A DNA stretch of 64,000 bases. Origin: Alligator mississippiensis. Taxonomy: Eukaryota > Chordata > Crocodylia > Alligatoridae. Of the stretch, positions 10,260-21,100 are shown piece by piece; position 1 is the first letter of the stretch; each line of letters opens with the position of its first letter. A program made the translations under genes and the position numbers. The notes under the pieces were generated by a model. It saw only the letters and a program-made list of their open reading frames with translations. It did not search any database and was not told the DNA's origin. The DNA lies in assembly GCF_030867095.1 (NCBI RefSeq), contig NC_081829.1, positions 89,179,261-89,243,260 on the forward strand, read 5' to 3'.

Positions 10260-12420
10260 GGGACAGGGCGCCTGGGGAGGGCTCCCGCCCGCTAGAGGGG
10301 AAACTAGTCTCCAAGTTGATGTGAAGATAAAGGTTCATTCACTTTTTCAAAGCTCGCCAAGTAATAGCGTTGTCAGGGAAATGGTACTGGAGCAGACGCA
10401 AGGAAGATAGCGATAGCGTGAGGTAAGGAAGGGAAAGGGTGTGTCGGCACCGTGGGGCAGGTGTCCCTGCGCCACTTCACTGCTTTCAAAGGTAAGGGGA
10501 GTTCCCCTCATAGGCGCCGTGTGGTTAAGGCTGGGCTGAGAGCACAGGACATTGGCGGCGCGAGTGACCGCTGTGGTGCGGCTCTGACGCTGCGTGATTA
10601 AGGCCGGGCTATGAGAGTGTAGGGTGCTGGTGGTGGAAGTGGCCATTGAGGTGCGGCGACGGTCCTAACTCGCTGTCGCCTCAGCCGTCTGCATCTGCAG
10701 AAGGTGGAAGGAGGGTGGGGGGATATTAGGGCTCGGCCGGGGGTTGGGTATGGCCTTGGGCTTGTATCTGGGAATAGGAGGAGCAGCCTGCCTCTTCTTG
10801 GAGGAGCAAGGGAAGCTCTTCTTTGGGACTTCCCCAAGAAGCAGCTTTGTTCATTCTTCTAGAAGCGTTCCCCAGAAGTGCGGGCTAGAAACTTGGCCCA
10901 CTTCTTTCTTTACAGCATGAGTTCTTGGTCTCATTTTTCTTCCTCTTCCACTGTGTGCCTCCCATCCCCGCCCCCCCAGTAAAAATAGAGATCCTAGTGC
11001 TTCTGGTGAGAGAGGCAGTAATTCATATTCTCTAATGTGCTTTTGAGATAGGGGAAAAAGCATCTGTTAAACTACTTTGCAGATGCTGCTTTCTTCTGTG
11101 CCCCTCCAGTCTGGCCTTGGGCTGACCTAAAAGTTAGCCGGGAACAGTCTTGCTTCCAGCAGCTATCAGGGAACCTTCGGGTGTCCACTTAATGTTTCTC
11201 ATGGTGAACTGGAACGAAGAGCACCTCCTGTCTGACATAAATGCCAAATAATGTGATGTCCAGTGAAAGAACCGTACTGGTTTCTGTCTGATTTCTACCT
11301 AGTCTATGACTGTGGATGTTCAGTAGCTTACCAGCCGCAGGAAGTACCTTTACCCTCTCCCCTACTGGCATGTTCTTTTGTAGCTTGCATTACCACTTGC
11401 CAAATGTGTTACAGTGTGGTGCTGTGTATGCACACTTCTCAGCAGTAACACCTCTTTGAAAGTCCCTGCAAGGGAAACAGCCCAAATAACTGAAGAAGTT
11501 GATCTGGGTTCCTGAGCTAACCTAAGACTTGGAAGGAAGAAGTGGTGGCTTTTACAGCTTTGGTAGTCTATTTTTTATCCCCATAATTTAGACCAGCTTA
11601 TGCAAGTGTGTTTGTGTGTGTGTGTGTGTGGGTGCACGTAAGATGAGCTAGAATTTGGGAAATCTACATAAGCAGGATGACAACATTTGCAGAATTTTCC
11701 TACTTTTTTCAAAATGTAGAAATTTTGGTTGTGAAGATATCTTACACTTGGCAAGTTAATGTGATGGTCTTCCTGAGCCTTTAGACAGGTACTTCTTGTG
11801 TTTTATTTGCTAGGTATAGTTCTCCCACAGAGGAGTAAAATGAAAATCGACTAACGACTTTCACTGCTGCTGTTCGGAAACTGCGGCGGCAGTGACGCTG
11901 ACAAGTATCTCGGCAGTTTTGGTTTGTGGCAGTTGGAACAGAATTGAAGCTGCTGACTTTGGCTAGGGGGAAGGGAATAGAGAACACTTTTTTATTTTTC
12001 TTGCAGTTTCTGTGTGTCAGTTGTTGGCACATCCCCTCTTTAAGCAACTGTGAGAGGAAGGGGGTTATGGAGTCTGATTTGGGAGATGCCCTGGGACTAA
12101 GGAGCCACCTCCCTTCAATTTAGCACTAAGTATTAGATATTCTGTAATTTTTTTTGTTCAAACCCTTTGCTTGCAGCTGCTGAATTTAGGAGTATGAGCA
12201 AGCGGGAGAGGGAGGAAGCAATAAGGTAACTGGATAAAAGCGGAGTAGAGGGAGAGAAATTTTGAAAGGAGAAATGGAAAAAGTATGAAGTGCTGGAAAG
12301 AAAGCAGAGCTCTATTTAGGGAGAGAAAGGAGTGGGAAGACTTTGTGATTGAAAGCAATACAGGAGAGGTCTGCTGTGATGCTTTAAGAAAGAACTGAAG
12401 GAGGAAAAGAAAGTCTAAGA
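10260..12420. other. Intron 1, 5' part: CpG-island tail, then unique sequence
   Basis: GC content stays raised to about 10690. After that the sequence is ordinary, with a (GT)n run at about 11605-11632. No exon or repeat boundary is evident. Confidence 0.5.
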
Positions 12421-12670
12421 CAGTGGAGACCAACCTTTTTGGCAGGCATGCCACAAATTAACCCCACGACCACCCCGAGTGCCACTCTAGTCCCCTTCCC
12501 TTGTCCAGGTTGCTGCTTTACTTTTCTGCTCCCTGCCCTGTGCCTCCCTGACCAACTTGCTGCACAGCTTTCTGCTTCCTGCCCTATCTGCTGTTGCGCT
12601 GCCTGTTCCTTTCCTGATTTGTTGCATGCAACACACAGAAGCCCTCTGTGCTACATGTTGGCTACCCCAG
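12421..12670. mobile_element. hAT-type MITE (CAGTGGAGACCAACCTTTTT)
   Basis: It starts CAGTGGAGACCAACCTTTTT and then GGCAGGCATGCC, and ends GTTGGCTACCCCAG. The C/T-rich interior (CTGCTTTACTTTTCTGCT…) is shared with the copy at 30262-30497. The 8-bp duplication is poor (TCTAAGAC / TCTGAGCT). There is no coding capacity. Confidence 0.65.
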
Positions 12671-12679
12671 TCTGAGCTA

Positions 12680-13990
12680 TACTTACGCTATTTAAAAACA
12701 TCAACTGAATCTTAAACTGGTTTTTCTTTTAAATTATGGGGAGTTTAGCTTGTGGAATATGGGGAGAGACTTGTGGTGGCAGAACTCTTTTTCACACTAT
12801 TAGGTTTAGTATACAGGCCAGTAGGTATTGGGCAAAAAAAAGTCCTGCTCTATATTTAGTTCTCTTTCATTAAGAGATCCAGAAATGCTTTACAAATACC
12901 GTTAAAACTTACAGCCCATTGACCCTGATGTATTGGAAGGCCCAGCTAGTCACTTGTCAATGAAATTCAGTTGTCTTGGGCCAGATAATTAGGGCTAGAA
13001 TCCAGGTGTCCTTATTGTTCTAGACTCTAGATCATACTGCTTTTTGGGTAACATATTTAGGAAGGTAAGCTCTTTTTTGTTATGTGTTTGTAAGATAACA
13101 TACACTAACCCTGTCATTAGGATGTTGTTTTAGAGTCATGCCAATTTATTTTCTGATGCACGTTTTCTGTGTAAAAGGCAGTTGGAGGTAAAGGAGACAG
13201 TCAGGAACTTCACACCTTCTAAACAACCTGTTCCCTGACTGTAAATGTTAGATCCTTACTCCTCCACACCAAACGTATTTTATTCCCTTCCTCTTCTTTT
13301 TTGGATGTATATTTACCTAGTAATAATACAAGTTGTTTTGCCTCTCTATAGTTCAAGACCTGTCTGTGGTTTCTTCTCTTAATTCTGTCTAGGAATTTTG
13401 CAAATAAATCATTGAATAGTTATAATAGCCTTGGAAAAGTAAGTCTTGGCATGTACAGAGTTGTCTGTCAGACCACTTCAAAAGGGACTTTAGACTAGCC
13501 AGGTGACCTCAGAACTGATCTACAAAGCTGTTATCTTCTTCCAGCTGTAAAATAGCATTAAAAGAAGCTAAGAATATATTGTTTCAACAAGATATTTTTA
13601 AGATAGAGGGAACTGTTATAGATGCATTAGGGATATTAGTTGATGACTGATGACCAGAAAATAAGTTTTCATGCTTGTTGGTGATGTCCACTGACAAAAA
13701 CTGAGAATCCCTGCAATAGTCAGTAGCTCATGCCAGTCAGCCTTATAGTAAGGCTTGTGGAAATTAGATGTTAATTTGTCACATGTACATTTTTATAGAA
13801 ATGTTAGAGCACACGTAGTGTCTGCATGTGTTAAAGACAAATAAGCACATATCTTATTTTGTGCATTTTTTTTCCAAATGTGAATCAAGTTGTAATGTGT
13901 ATGATAAAATAGCTTTTGGTAATGCTCTTTACCCATTACCACTTCCCCTCTTCTGTAATTAAAGAAAAGGCCTTATGCTTGTCGTCTTCT
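12680..13990. other. Intron 1, unique AT-rich sequence
   Basis: I see no repeat ends, coding exons or RNA genes. Confidence 0.45.
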
Positions 13991-14757
13991 CACTCGAACT
14001 GCGAAGAAGTTCCTCCCAATGTCCAATCCAAATCTGCTCCCTGCCAGCCCGTGGCCACCGTTTCCTGCAACCCCCGGGGGCACCTTGGTGAACAAATACT
14101 CACCAACTCCCCTCTGTGCCCCCGCGACGAACCCAAAGGCAGCCACAAGGTCGCCCCTCAACCCTCTCCCGCGGAGGCCGATAAGGTCCAGTCTCTCTAG
14201 TCTCTCCTCGCAGGGCCCGGTCTGCAGGCCCCCGACTATACAAGTTGCCCTTCCCTGGACCCTTTCCAGGCCATCCGCATCCCTCCTGAAGTGCGGCGCC
14301 CAGAACCGCACGCAGCACTCCAACCGCGGTCCGACCAGCGCCCGACAGAGGGGAAGCACCACCTCCCTGGACCCACTCATCACGCATCCGCCGATGCACG
14401 ACAAAGCGCCACTGGCCCTTCCGATGGCCTCGCCACACCGCCGGCCCATGCCCATCCCAGAGTCCACCAGGACTCCAAGATCCCCCTCCACCTCCGTGCC
14501 ACCCAGCAGGTCACCCCCTAGGCTGTAGGTGTGCTGGACACCCCCCCTCCCCAGGTGCAGCACCCCGCACCCCTCCCTGTTGAACTGCATCCTGCCGCCC
14601 TCTGCCCACCCGTCCAACCTATCCAGGTCTGCCTGCAGCTGTTCCCTGCCCTCCGGCACGTCCACCTCTCCCCATAGCCCTGCGCCATCTGCAAACCCGG
14701 ACAGAGCACACCCGACTCCCTCGTCCAAGTCACCGATGAAGACACCAAAGAGCATCG
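13991..14757 (-). mobile_element. CR1 LINE, inverted 5' arm of a twin-primed, A-to-G-loaded insertion
   Basis: Read on the minus strand this is the CR1 RT 3' half, from the block before FAD(D) to the FFAVRV block, open over about 250 codons. It aligns without large gaps to 25686-26444. The differences are overwhelmingly A-to-G on the element's sense strand, about 104 by hand count. Lys and Asn codons have become Gly, Thr to Ala and Met to Val, and the catalytic FADD reads FADG. Homopurine runs such as AAAAA have become GGGGG. C-to-T (about 6), T-to-C (about 3) and G-to-A (about 2) changes are few. The 3' end of this arm abuts host DNA at 13990/13991, and its 5' end abuts the forward arm at about 14757. 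The protein could not be active. Confidence 0.93.
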
Positions 14758-14983
14758 ATTGGACATTGGGAGGAACTTCTTCGCAGTTCGACTGGCCAGG
14801 GTCTGGAGCGGACTCCCAGGGGAGGTGGTGCTCTCCCCTGCCCTGGGGGTCTTCGGGAGGAGGTTGGATGAGTATCTAGCTGGGGTCGTCTGGACCCGGC
14901 ACTCTTTCCTGCTTATTCAGGGGGTCGGACTCGATGATCTATTGAGGTCCCTTCCGACCCTAACATCTATGAATCTATGAATC
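14757..14983 (+). mobile_element. CR1 LINE, forward 3' arm of the same insertion
   Basis: It starts GATTGGACATTGGG and runs through the CR1 C-terminal frame, GGTCGGACTCGATGATCTAT and an ATCTATGAATCTATGAAT end. About 38 bp (14757-14794) repeat, in inverted form, the last 38 bp of the other arm (13991-14028). Between 14757 and 14898 about 14-15 of 17 differences from the copy at 24.7-26.6 kb are A-to-G, including the ORF stop (TAG to TGG). From 14899 to the end there is no A-to-G change among about 18 adenines. A 22-nt T-run follows at 14984-15005. Confidence 0.93.
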
Positions 14984-15005
14984 TTTTTTTTTTTTTTTTT
15001 TTTTT
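14984..15005 (+). repeat. T22 homopolymer directly after the CR1 3' end
   Basis: Twenty-two T residues follow GAATC. CR1 does not normally add such a tail, so this was either present at the target or grew later by slippage. Confidence 0.9.
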
Positions 15006-15009
15006 AGGA

Positions 15010-15430
15010 GAGATGTCATTTTAAAGCAAATTGAAAAGCTATGAAGAAACCAGCAATATAATTTCTGTAGCTGAATATTTCCCCTGTTTAGGGGAGAGAA
15101 CCCTTTCTTAGACAAGCCATCCAAGAAGTGGCCTTGCCTAGCAGGACATTAGTTGTAGCAAGTCTTTTTGCTGCAAAACTTATTCCCTTAAGCACACTGC
15201 TTAGCTCAGGAAAAAAGATTTAAGACCCTCTGATCTTAAATTAATGTTTATGCTTGTTATAGTGAAATTAGTGTTCCTGATTTGATACATTCTGATTTTG
15301 CAATTTAGGTTACAGTATGCTAGAACATGAATTTACAGTGCACTGGCTACGCTGTTTGAACTCAGCATGAATGGTTTTTGTGCCCTTGTGTGAACTACCT
15401 GACTCCCCTTTTACAGTGCAGCGCAATATG
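15010..15430. other. Intron 1, unique sequence
   Basis: This is AT-rich sequence between the CR1 and the pogo-type element. I see no feature in it. Confidence 0.45.
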
Positions 15431-15688
15431 TTATGCCATATTTATTCAACTCTAAGGTGACTCTGAATTTAGCACAACCCCCCAATAATTAGATTCCACA
15501 TGAGGAAAGAATTTAATTTGGCATTGTTTTTATAAATAGACATACGGACAAAAACTGTAGCAGTACCAGTAAGTCATAAATACAACATTAGCTTTGATTC
15601 AATTCAGGCATTAACTAACTTAATCTGTATTAGGTTCTGCGTGGGAACTGGTGAGCGCTACTCCTTTCTTGGATCCTACAATTTAAGA

Positions 15689-16960
15689 CTAGTCACTTTC
15701 AGATGCATCCTCGCTCTCACACTCTTCACTCTTCTCTTCTCCCTCATCTTCCCACAAAATGTTATCTTTAGTTCCATCCATGGCATTGGATATAGAGCAC
15801 TTCTTGAAGCCTTTAGTAATGGATCCTGAAGATATTCTTTCCCAGAAAGTCAGAATCCATTGGCAAAGCAGTGCTATGGTTGGCTGCTTAATCTTCCCAC
15901 CAGGTGTAAGCACATGGTTCCCTGCCAAGAGCTAGTCTGAGTACTGACACTGTAAATGGTTCTTTAAATGGCTTATTCGCTATGGTATCCAGTACTTGGA
16001 GTTGAGATGTTATACCAGCAGGTATGACCACAAGATCACAATTCATTGGCCAAATTTTTGCTTTCACATCTGGTCTTCAATGCCTTCTGAATGAATCTAA
16101 CACTAACATTTCTCTTTTCTTTTAGCACTGCCCCAATCTTCATTTCCATACAATGTCTAACCAGTTCACTTGACATCCATCCTTGTTTTTGGCATCAAAC
16201 CACTATTCCTGGTGGCAGCTTTCATTTTGGCAGAATTTTGTATTTTAAAATCACATAGTGAGGCAGTTTGCTTCCATCTGCCAGTACTGCTAACATCACT
16301 GAAATTTGCGACTTTTTGCTTCCTGTTAATCATGAATTTTGCGCCTGTCTTGATGGTGACATTGTATGGCATGTCAAAATAGACTACAGTTTTATCAGCA
16401 TTATGTATCTGGCCCAGCAGGTAATCTTGAGTTTTGCATAGCCCAATAATGTACTCCTGAAATTCAGCAAGTTTTTTGCTGCTGTCTGATAGTAACTTTT
16501 GTGCAAGTGATGTTCTTTGTCTCAGGGCTAAGCCGCTATGTCATTTAGATACACTACTCACTATTGGTTTTCAGTTTTTGAAGAGGAATGCTCAATTCCT
16601 TTGTTATTTCTAATGCTGGGTGATTGGCATCCCCTCCTTTCCTTTTCTTGAACATACTTGAGAACTTGTTTATCAGCTTCAGGAAAGCGACCTTGTGTTG
16701 GACTCCCAAATGTTTTCCGTGTGGACTTAGCATTCTCAAGTTTCCCTTTTAATTGTCTCCATCAATGCGCATTAGCTTTAGTAACATTATACTTCCTTTC
16801 TGCCTCATGATGAAGGTTATAAATTATGCTGAAAAAACAAATCATTTTAAAGTTGGTATTATAGCTGCACCTCGTTCCTTTTGGTATCTTCATATTTGTA
16901 CCTCTACTTCCTCTTTTTTTCTTTGTGGTTTGTCTTGGGGGTTTCCCTGACACTGATCAC
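15689..16960 (-). pseudogene. pogo/Tigger-like transposase (CENP-B/jerky-type DDE), broken
   Basis: On the minus strand, in order: a helix-turn-helix start with CSYNTNFKMI and AERKYNVTKANAH (about 16760-16870), a second DNA-binding zone with HPALEITKELSIPL (about 16580-16620), a DDE-domain core with MPYNVTIKTGAKFMI (about 16330-16372), a TPGGKIKQPT block and the C-terminal KGFKKCSISNAMDGT…LWEDE signature ending in an acidic tail (15689-15900). The pieces sit in different frames with stops between them, so it is a neutral fossil. These transposases cut and paste DNA at TA sites. Usual length is about 450-550 residues, so all main blocks are represented. Confidence 0.85.
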
Positions 16961-17029
16961 CCCACAGAATTTGCCATGGGTTTCTATGGTTTTAAATTTT
17001 TACCACTGGGTAGTGATCAGCCCCTGTAA

Positions 17030-17560
17030 TCTGCTGCTTTCCCTGCTACCCCACCAGGTGCTCCCCTGCCACCTGCCCCTTTGCTAGGTACCTTGTTGCC
17101 ATTTGCCTCATTGCTGTCGGGTGCCATGGTGTATGCTGGTTCCCTTGCTGCTGCTGACTGGAGCTTCAATGTGTGCTTGATCCCTCACTGGCATGCTTAT
17201 GCTGGGTCCCCGGTCACCACTTCTGGGTCCTTTATAGCATGCTGCTTCCCTTGTTGCTGCTGCCAGGTCCCTCATTGCCACATGCTGGGTCCCTTGCTGT
17301 CATTACTGGGAGCCTTGCCATGTGTTGGATCCCTTGCTGCCACTGCTAGGAGTTTCACTGCATGGACCCCTCTCTACTGCTGCTTGGAGTCTTGCCATGC
17401 ATTGGATCCCTTGTTGCATGCTGGGTCCCTTGCAGAGTCCCTTGTTGCTGCAGTCGGGTCTCTTCGTGCAGCATGCAGGGTACCTGGCTGGTCCCTGGGG
17501 GGGTTTTCCTCCATGAGTGCTATGGGGTCCCTCTCTGCTGTGTGCCTGGCCAGCCTCTCC
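17030..17560 (+). repeat. GC-rich degenerate tandem repeat inside the pogo-type element
   Basis: Loose repetition of words such as GCTGGGTCCCTTGCTG, TTGCCATG and TGCTGCTGC at irregular spacing of about 50-60 bp. It creates long open frames on both strands (for example 17081-17737) that I regard as non-coding. The following 17700-18050 has a related G/C-rich motif set (CACTGCTCAAGCAGTGGGTG). Confidence 0.6.
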
Positions 17561-18194
17561 CCACAGCATGCTGGATGCCTGGCAGGCAAGCGAGCAGGTT
17601 GCTCCCAGCTGCTGCTGCTGCCTGGCGGGTGCGGCAGCAACTTAGTGTGTGCTGGCCACGCTCCTTGCAAGCAGTTCAAAATGACCTGGCAGGCACCATC
17701 CCCACAGCGTGTAGTGTTTCTGGCTAGCACGTGCTGAATTTCTCTGAGCCACTGCTCAAGCAGTGGGTGCTGGAGCAACCTGGTGCAGATGGACCTGCCC
17801 AGGCTGCCAGTACATGACGAGTTGCTCCAGCACCCGCTGTTGGGGCAGCAGCTCAGAATGACTTGGCACGTGCTTGCCAGGTCACTTGAACCTGTGTGTG
17901 GGGTTTCCAGCCAGAAGGTGCTGAAGCAACTCGGTACACACTGGCAAGAAGCAACTTGGAGTGACCCTGCGCCAACTGGCCTGGAACCCCGTGCACTGAG
18001 GGGAGCTCAGGCACTCTGCTGGCTGGCCGTGTGCATTTTTGGGTTTCAGTTAAGTCAGAGATGATCATAAGACAAGACTTGGGTTTTGTTTCTTCTGGAC
18101 TTTTTCCTCCTGCGCTGCGCCCCCGTGACACCCGCCCCCCCCCCCCGATGAATGGGGGGGAAACCCTCATCTTATAATCGAGTAAATACAGTAC

Positions 18195-21100
18195 TTGGGA
18201 TGCAATAAAAGTGTTCATAGGGAGAATTAGTATGGAATGGTTAGTGCATTGTGAATTCATATCCTAGTTTACTGCTCACTAATTTTCCCATCTAGACAAT
18301 CTCTTGGTAATGCAGAAGAGGGGTGCAAACCTCTTCATTTGCTGTTAGAGATGCATACAAACTCTGTTTGCTTTATTTATTTATTTGCATTTCAACTTCC
18401 CAAAATGCTTGTCTCTCTTGGGTCTTGAGCTAGAATACAAGATTTTCCCCAGACTTGTTTTGATATATTTGTTATTCAGTAGTAGGGTTTTACCTTATCT
18501 AGTGCCACCCACACTAGAACGATATATAAGGTACGTTAAACCTTTGTTTGCTTTTTCTTTGTCATTAGTTTAGCCTTGGCATTAGTTTGGCCATAAGTTC
18601 CAGACTTAAATTTCAGGCTATTATTGTAAATCTATTGATAGCAAGAATTGAAGTGTTAGTATGTACATGGCATTGATGTGTTTGTCACTATTATCTCACT
18701 TTACTCAGAACATTTTTAGGTCACATGGTGGGATAAACATAGACAGCTGTTTGAGCTTCCACTCTAGCTAATACCTATGGTAGGGCAAAGAGGAAAGATT
18801 TCCCAGTCAGGTGTAGACATGGTGTGAAAGTACCTATACTTCATTTTAATACGATTCGTTAGCTATGTAAACATGAGCATAAGAAATTGGCTCACTGAAT
18901 CAAGATAATATTGATTTTCTTTTTTAGAGGGAATCACAGTGTACATCTGTCTTTGACAGATATTAAAAGAGGTGCCATGGTTGTTTAATTTCAGTTACAG
19001 TATTTAAAAATAGCTGATGGAAAAATGCATATAGGTTTGTGTGCTAAATGGCTTTAGATAACACTACCAAAGTTACACCTTATACCTCTGAGACTAATTA
19101 CCTAGTGGCTAGAGCCATGGGAATGAAAAAAGAAACAAGTCTTTTTACATCCAGTTGTCACTGGGTAGCTCTGATGCTCTGAATATCTAAATCTTCTAAC
19201 TCTCTCTCGTCCCTTTTCCTTTTGAAGTTACAACTTGTTACCAAAATTGAAAAGCACTTTGAGAGAAGATGTATTGTTTGCTGCATGTATAATCATGTCA
19301 TATTTAAGCAGTGTATAGAAACACTAGCAAGATATGTTAGAGAGAGGAATGAAATTTGAGCCAGATTCTTCTCTCTCACACCATGTCTGCATTGTTACTT
19401 TTAACTGCACGAGAATGAATGCTGTTTCAGGGACTTCCAGTCTCAGAAGCCTTCTCTACATAGTACAGTTTTACTCATTTAAACTTGAACTTGTTTTTAA
19501 ATGATCTAGTTAACCTGGTGTACACCTTTGGATGAATACTTTTATTCTGGTATGGGTCAAACCGATTTCTGATAAATGTAAGCTGATGTAGAAATATTTT
19601 AAAACTACTAAGTTGTTTGCGCACAAATTTGCAGCAGGCTCAGCTGGTCTCAACTAAATTATCAGAAACTTACACTTCTAGACTAGAACGGTGTTGGTCT
19701 CTTATACATACGCGGCCTTAATATTTGGTTCCATTATGCCACATCTGTAGACAGTTTAAATTGTGCTGTGCTAGAATGAAGAAGCTCTAAGTTTTCTTTT
19801 GAGTGGAATTGTTTAGTTACCTTCCCCCTCCTGATCTGACTGCAGTATTATTGAAAATCTGACAGCTGTTGTGTTTCCACATTCAAGGTCTTGCAAGTTC
19901 ATCCATTTAGATACCTAATCTGCTTAGCATAGCTAAACCAGTGATGGAGTTCTGTATATTTTAAGGACGTTGGGTGTTTCATTATGTTACGTAAGAGATG
20001 ATGGGTTTTTTTAATGTTAGCTTACAACTTCTCAGATACTTTGCTTTATTGTAAAGCAAGCTATTGGAGGCTGAAATAACGTTACTTGGTATCTCCATCT
20101 TGGAGAAACATTGCTGACAAAAGACTGCATTCTGGTAACATTTCACTATTAAGAGCTAAACTCCAAAAGTGAGCACTTAATAAACTCCAAAATAATGTGA
20201 GTGATTATATAGTTTCATTTAAAATTTGTCATTGTGGACAAAAGCTTTAATCTAACTTATTTAAAATTCATGGTTTACCAAACTTTTACATAACTTCCTT
20301 AAATGCATTCCAGATCCTTCATGAAATATAAGCCAGAAAGTAATGCAAGGAATATTGTGACTTAAGATTATTCCCTGCTGTAGGAATGACAAAAATAATA
20401 CGGTCACCAGGGGCTTTAAAACATTCCTGATACCTATTAACAAGTGGACTCACCTGCTTAACCTACCTTTGAAAGATAAAGTTGGGAGTATCAGTAACAT
20501 CTGGGAGTGGGAACCTGTTAAGAAACCGGCTGCCTTTCTGCTGGAAAAGCAGACTATGTGGAGACATTTTTACCATGTTGCTATTTCTGGATCTTACTGC
20601 TATTTTTATATCTGTTTCTTTCTAGCAAAACAGTTTCCTCCTACAGCTTTGAAAGTCTGTTTCTAGTATCTTAAGAGACACTTACTTATTTCTTCCCCCT
20701 CATCCCCTTCCCATTCCCATACTCTCTTCATTCCCATTTTCTGAGTCCTTTTCCCATGTGGAAAAATCAAATGCTTGCTGCTCTTGCTGTTGTTGCTAGA
20801 GATGGTAGCATGACATGAACAGGACTCTTGATAGTTTTGGTGCTGTCCACATGGTTCTCAATAGTAGCTTTGAAAATGACCAGACACAGCCTTCTGTCGC
20901 TTGGCAAAGATATGCTAAGCAGATGCAGAAGAGTCGTCCACAGACAGCAGCATTTCACATTGGGAAGATTATCTTTGCAGCTTGGGGGCAAGTAACTTTA
21001 TTTTATTTTTAAGAAGAAAAATAAAATAGATACTTACACAAAGGCATAAATAATAATACTCATAAATAATATTACAACAAATAGTAACATTACATAATTA

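Larger units (their letters stand above)
15432..18193 (-). mobile_element. Decayed pogo/Tigger-type DNA transposon, likely full length
   Basis: The left end (about 15432) reads TGCCATATTTATTCAACTC and the reverse complement of the right end reads CTGTATTTACTCGATTATAAG, next to TA at 18192-18193. These tips match the MITEs at 33337-33539 and 42681-43908, which have TA target duplications. The minus strand carries a pogo-type transposase pseudogene (15689-16960). The right third (about 17030-18110) is GC-rich, repetitive non-coding DNA. That the whole 2.76 kb is one element is my inference from tips and content. Confidence 0.65.

Noticed and set aside
9211-10338. 375-codon open frame on the minus strand opposite PDZD8 exon 1, and a long second plus-strand frame (9408-10295)
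   Set aside because: Both are products of extreme GC content in exon 1. The PDZD8 frame matches the known protein from its first residue and uses a proper splice donor; the others have no recognisable domain.
13991-14757. The 250-codon minus-strand frame as a functional CR1 reverse transcriptase
   Set aside because: It is open, but the catalytic FADD reads FADG, many conserved Lys/Asn are Gly, and it is cut off at both ends. Loss of A-rich stop codons through A-to-G change keeps it open artificially.
13991-14983. APOBEC-type DNA editing or CpG decay as the cause of the biased changes
   Set aside because: APOBEC editing of minus-strand cDNA gives G-to-A on the element's sense strand and CpG decay gives C-to-T/G-to-A. 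The observed change is A-to-G.
17081-17737. 218-codon plus-strand open frame
   Set aside because: It is a low-complexity translation of a GC-rich degenerate tandem repeat inside the pogo-type element. Overlapping long frames on the other strand show the effect is compositional.
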